From assembly GCA_964456445.1 (NCBI GenBank), contig CAYWBI010000004.1, positions 9,500 through 73,499 of the forward strand: a DNA stretch of 64,000 bases, written 5' to 3'. The stretch is from CAYWBI01 sp964456445 (GTDB lineage Bacteria > Calditrichota > Calditrichia > Calditrichales > J004). Both the position numbers and the translations under genes were made by a program. Below the pieces are notes generated by a model. It was given only the letters and a program-made list of their open reading frames with translations, was not told the DNA's origin and ran no database searches. Shown here in pieces: positions 63,793 through 64,000 of this stretch (within the stretch, counting starts at the first letter, position 1; each line of letters starts with the position of its first letter).

Positions 63793-64000
63793 TCATTGAA
63801 GAAATTGTAGAATATTTAGCCTGAGCGAACTTGCCGTAACTTTTAGCGATGCTTCATAAGAAAGCTGTGTGTTCTGATATTTTACGATTTCTTCATCCAT
63901 TTTGGCGTCACGGGTATCGGATAAAAAACCGCTCAAATCAATATTCTCCTGATTGAGACGAGATTGTATGAGATGCAGGTTCGTCGATCGCGCCCCCAGT
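63793..64000 (-). CDS. flgL: Flagellar hook-associated protein 3 (FlgL), C-terminal fragment; gene continues beyond the window
   Basis: The frame is open from the right edge to a TGA at 63795-63793 and encodes the last 68 residues. 'LGARSTNLHLIQSRLNQEN' followed by 'DLSGFLSDTRDAKMDEEIVKYQNTQLSYEASLKV' and an ending 'LNILQFLQ' is the conserved C-terminal D0 helix region of FlgL, which joins the hook to the filament with FlgK. It shows the organism is flagellated and places the downstream glycan genes directly behind a flagellar operon. Confidence 0.9.
   Translation of the reverse strand, partial: LGARSTNLHLIQSRLNQENIDLSGFLSDTRDAKMDEEIVKYQNTQLSYEASLKVTASSLRLNILQFLQ

Noticed and set aside
1..64000. 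CRISPR arrays, complete insertion sequences, prophage or rRNA genes
   Set aside because: None seen on reading both strands: no regularly spaced direct repeats, no transposase frame and no rRNA sequence.

Overview
The window looks like chromosome from a Gram-negative, flagellated bacterium of the FCB group, closest in style to Calditrichota, KSB1 or Ignavibacteria. The signs are type IX secretion (T9SS) sorting domains (an NYPNPFNPST-type motif at the end of the protein at 5378), a PorU-like C25 peptidase, an LptE lipoprotein and outer-membrane barrels (Gram-negative envelope), a bacillithiol deacetylase, a sigma-54 activator, and a flagellar flgL gene at the right edge. T9SS together with flagella argues against typical Bacteroidetes. 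The phylum is inference; no 16S or ribosomal protein gene is present.

Layout. 1-3.2 kb: 3' part of a YgiQ-type radical SAM gene and a hybrid histidine kinase. 3.5-5.4 kb: a small orphan gene, a parvulin PPIase and a gene-poor stretch holding several families of short palindromic repeats. 5.4-8.6 kb: a secreted protein with seven DUF5666-like repeats, then three tRNA genes (Gly, Cys, Leu) and tmRNA on the minus strand. 8.6-16 kb: glycogen synthase, a PepSY-type membrane protein, a DUF4920 protein, a large secreted Asp-box propeller protein, and an spmA/spmB pair. 16-25 kb: a TonB/AgmX-like protein, then a compact minus-strand run of sigma-54 activator, lptE, TPR protein, secreted subtilase and coaE. 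25-31 kb: an AT-rich one-polypeptide restriction-modification enzyme, xerD, a hypothetical gene and bshB1. 31-40 kb (plus strand): SDR oxidoreductase, enolase with a strong terminator, an FtsB/DivIC protein, an outer-membrane barrel and a PorU-like C25 peptidase. 40-43.4 kb: a trypsin-like protease coupled to a small protein resembling its own N-terminal domain, and an HU protein coupled to an HU-transmembrane-LysM fusion.

43.9-64 kb is a minus-strand glycan-decoration island running directly downstream of flgL: sulfotransferase, FemAB/GNAT-like protein, DegT aminotransferase, FkbM methyltransferase, GNAT acetyltransferase, NAD-dependent epimerase, GH43-like propeller, a second sulfotransferase, a 2618-residue polypeptide combining several glycosyltransferase domains, a sulfotransferase domain and TPRs, and two more GT2-TPR proteins. 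Most genes overlap by 4 nt or lie about 10 nt apart. Position next to flgL suggests flagellin or surface glycan glycosylation, with sulfation and methylation as likely final modifications; this is inference. Two diverged copies of a 121-bp non-coding element lie upstream of transcription units inside the island and may be shared promoters.

The most notable items are the giant multi-glycosyltransferase/sulfotransferase protein, the membrane-anchored HU-LysM fusion, the duplicated promoter-like element, and the protease plus stand-alone N-terminal-domain pair.
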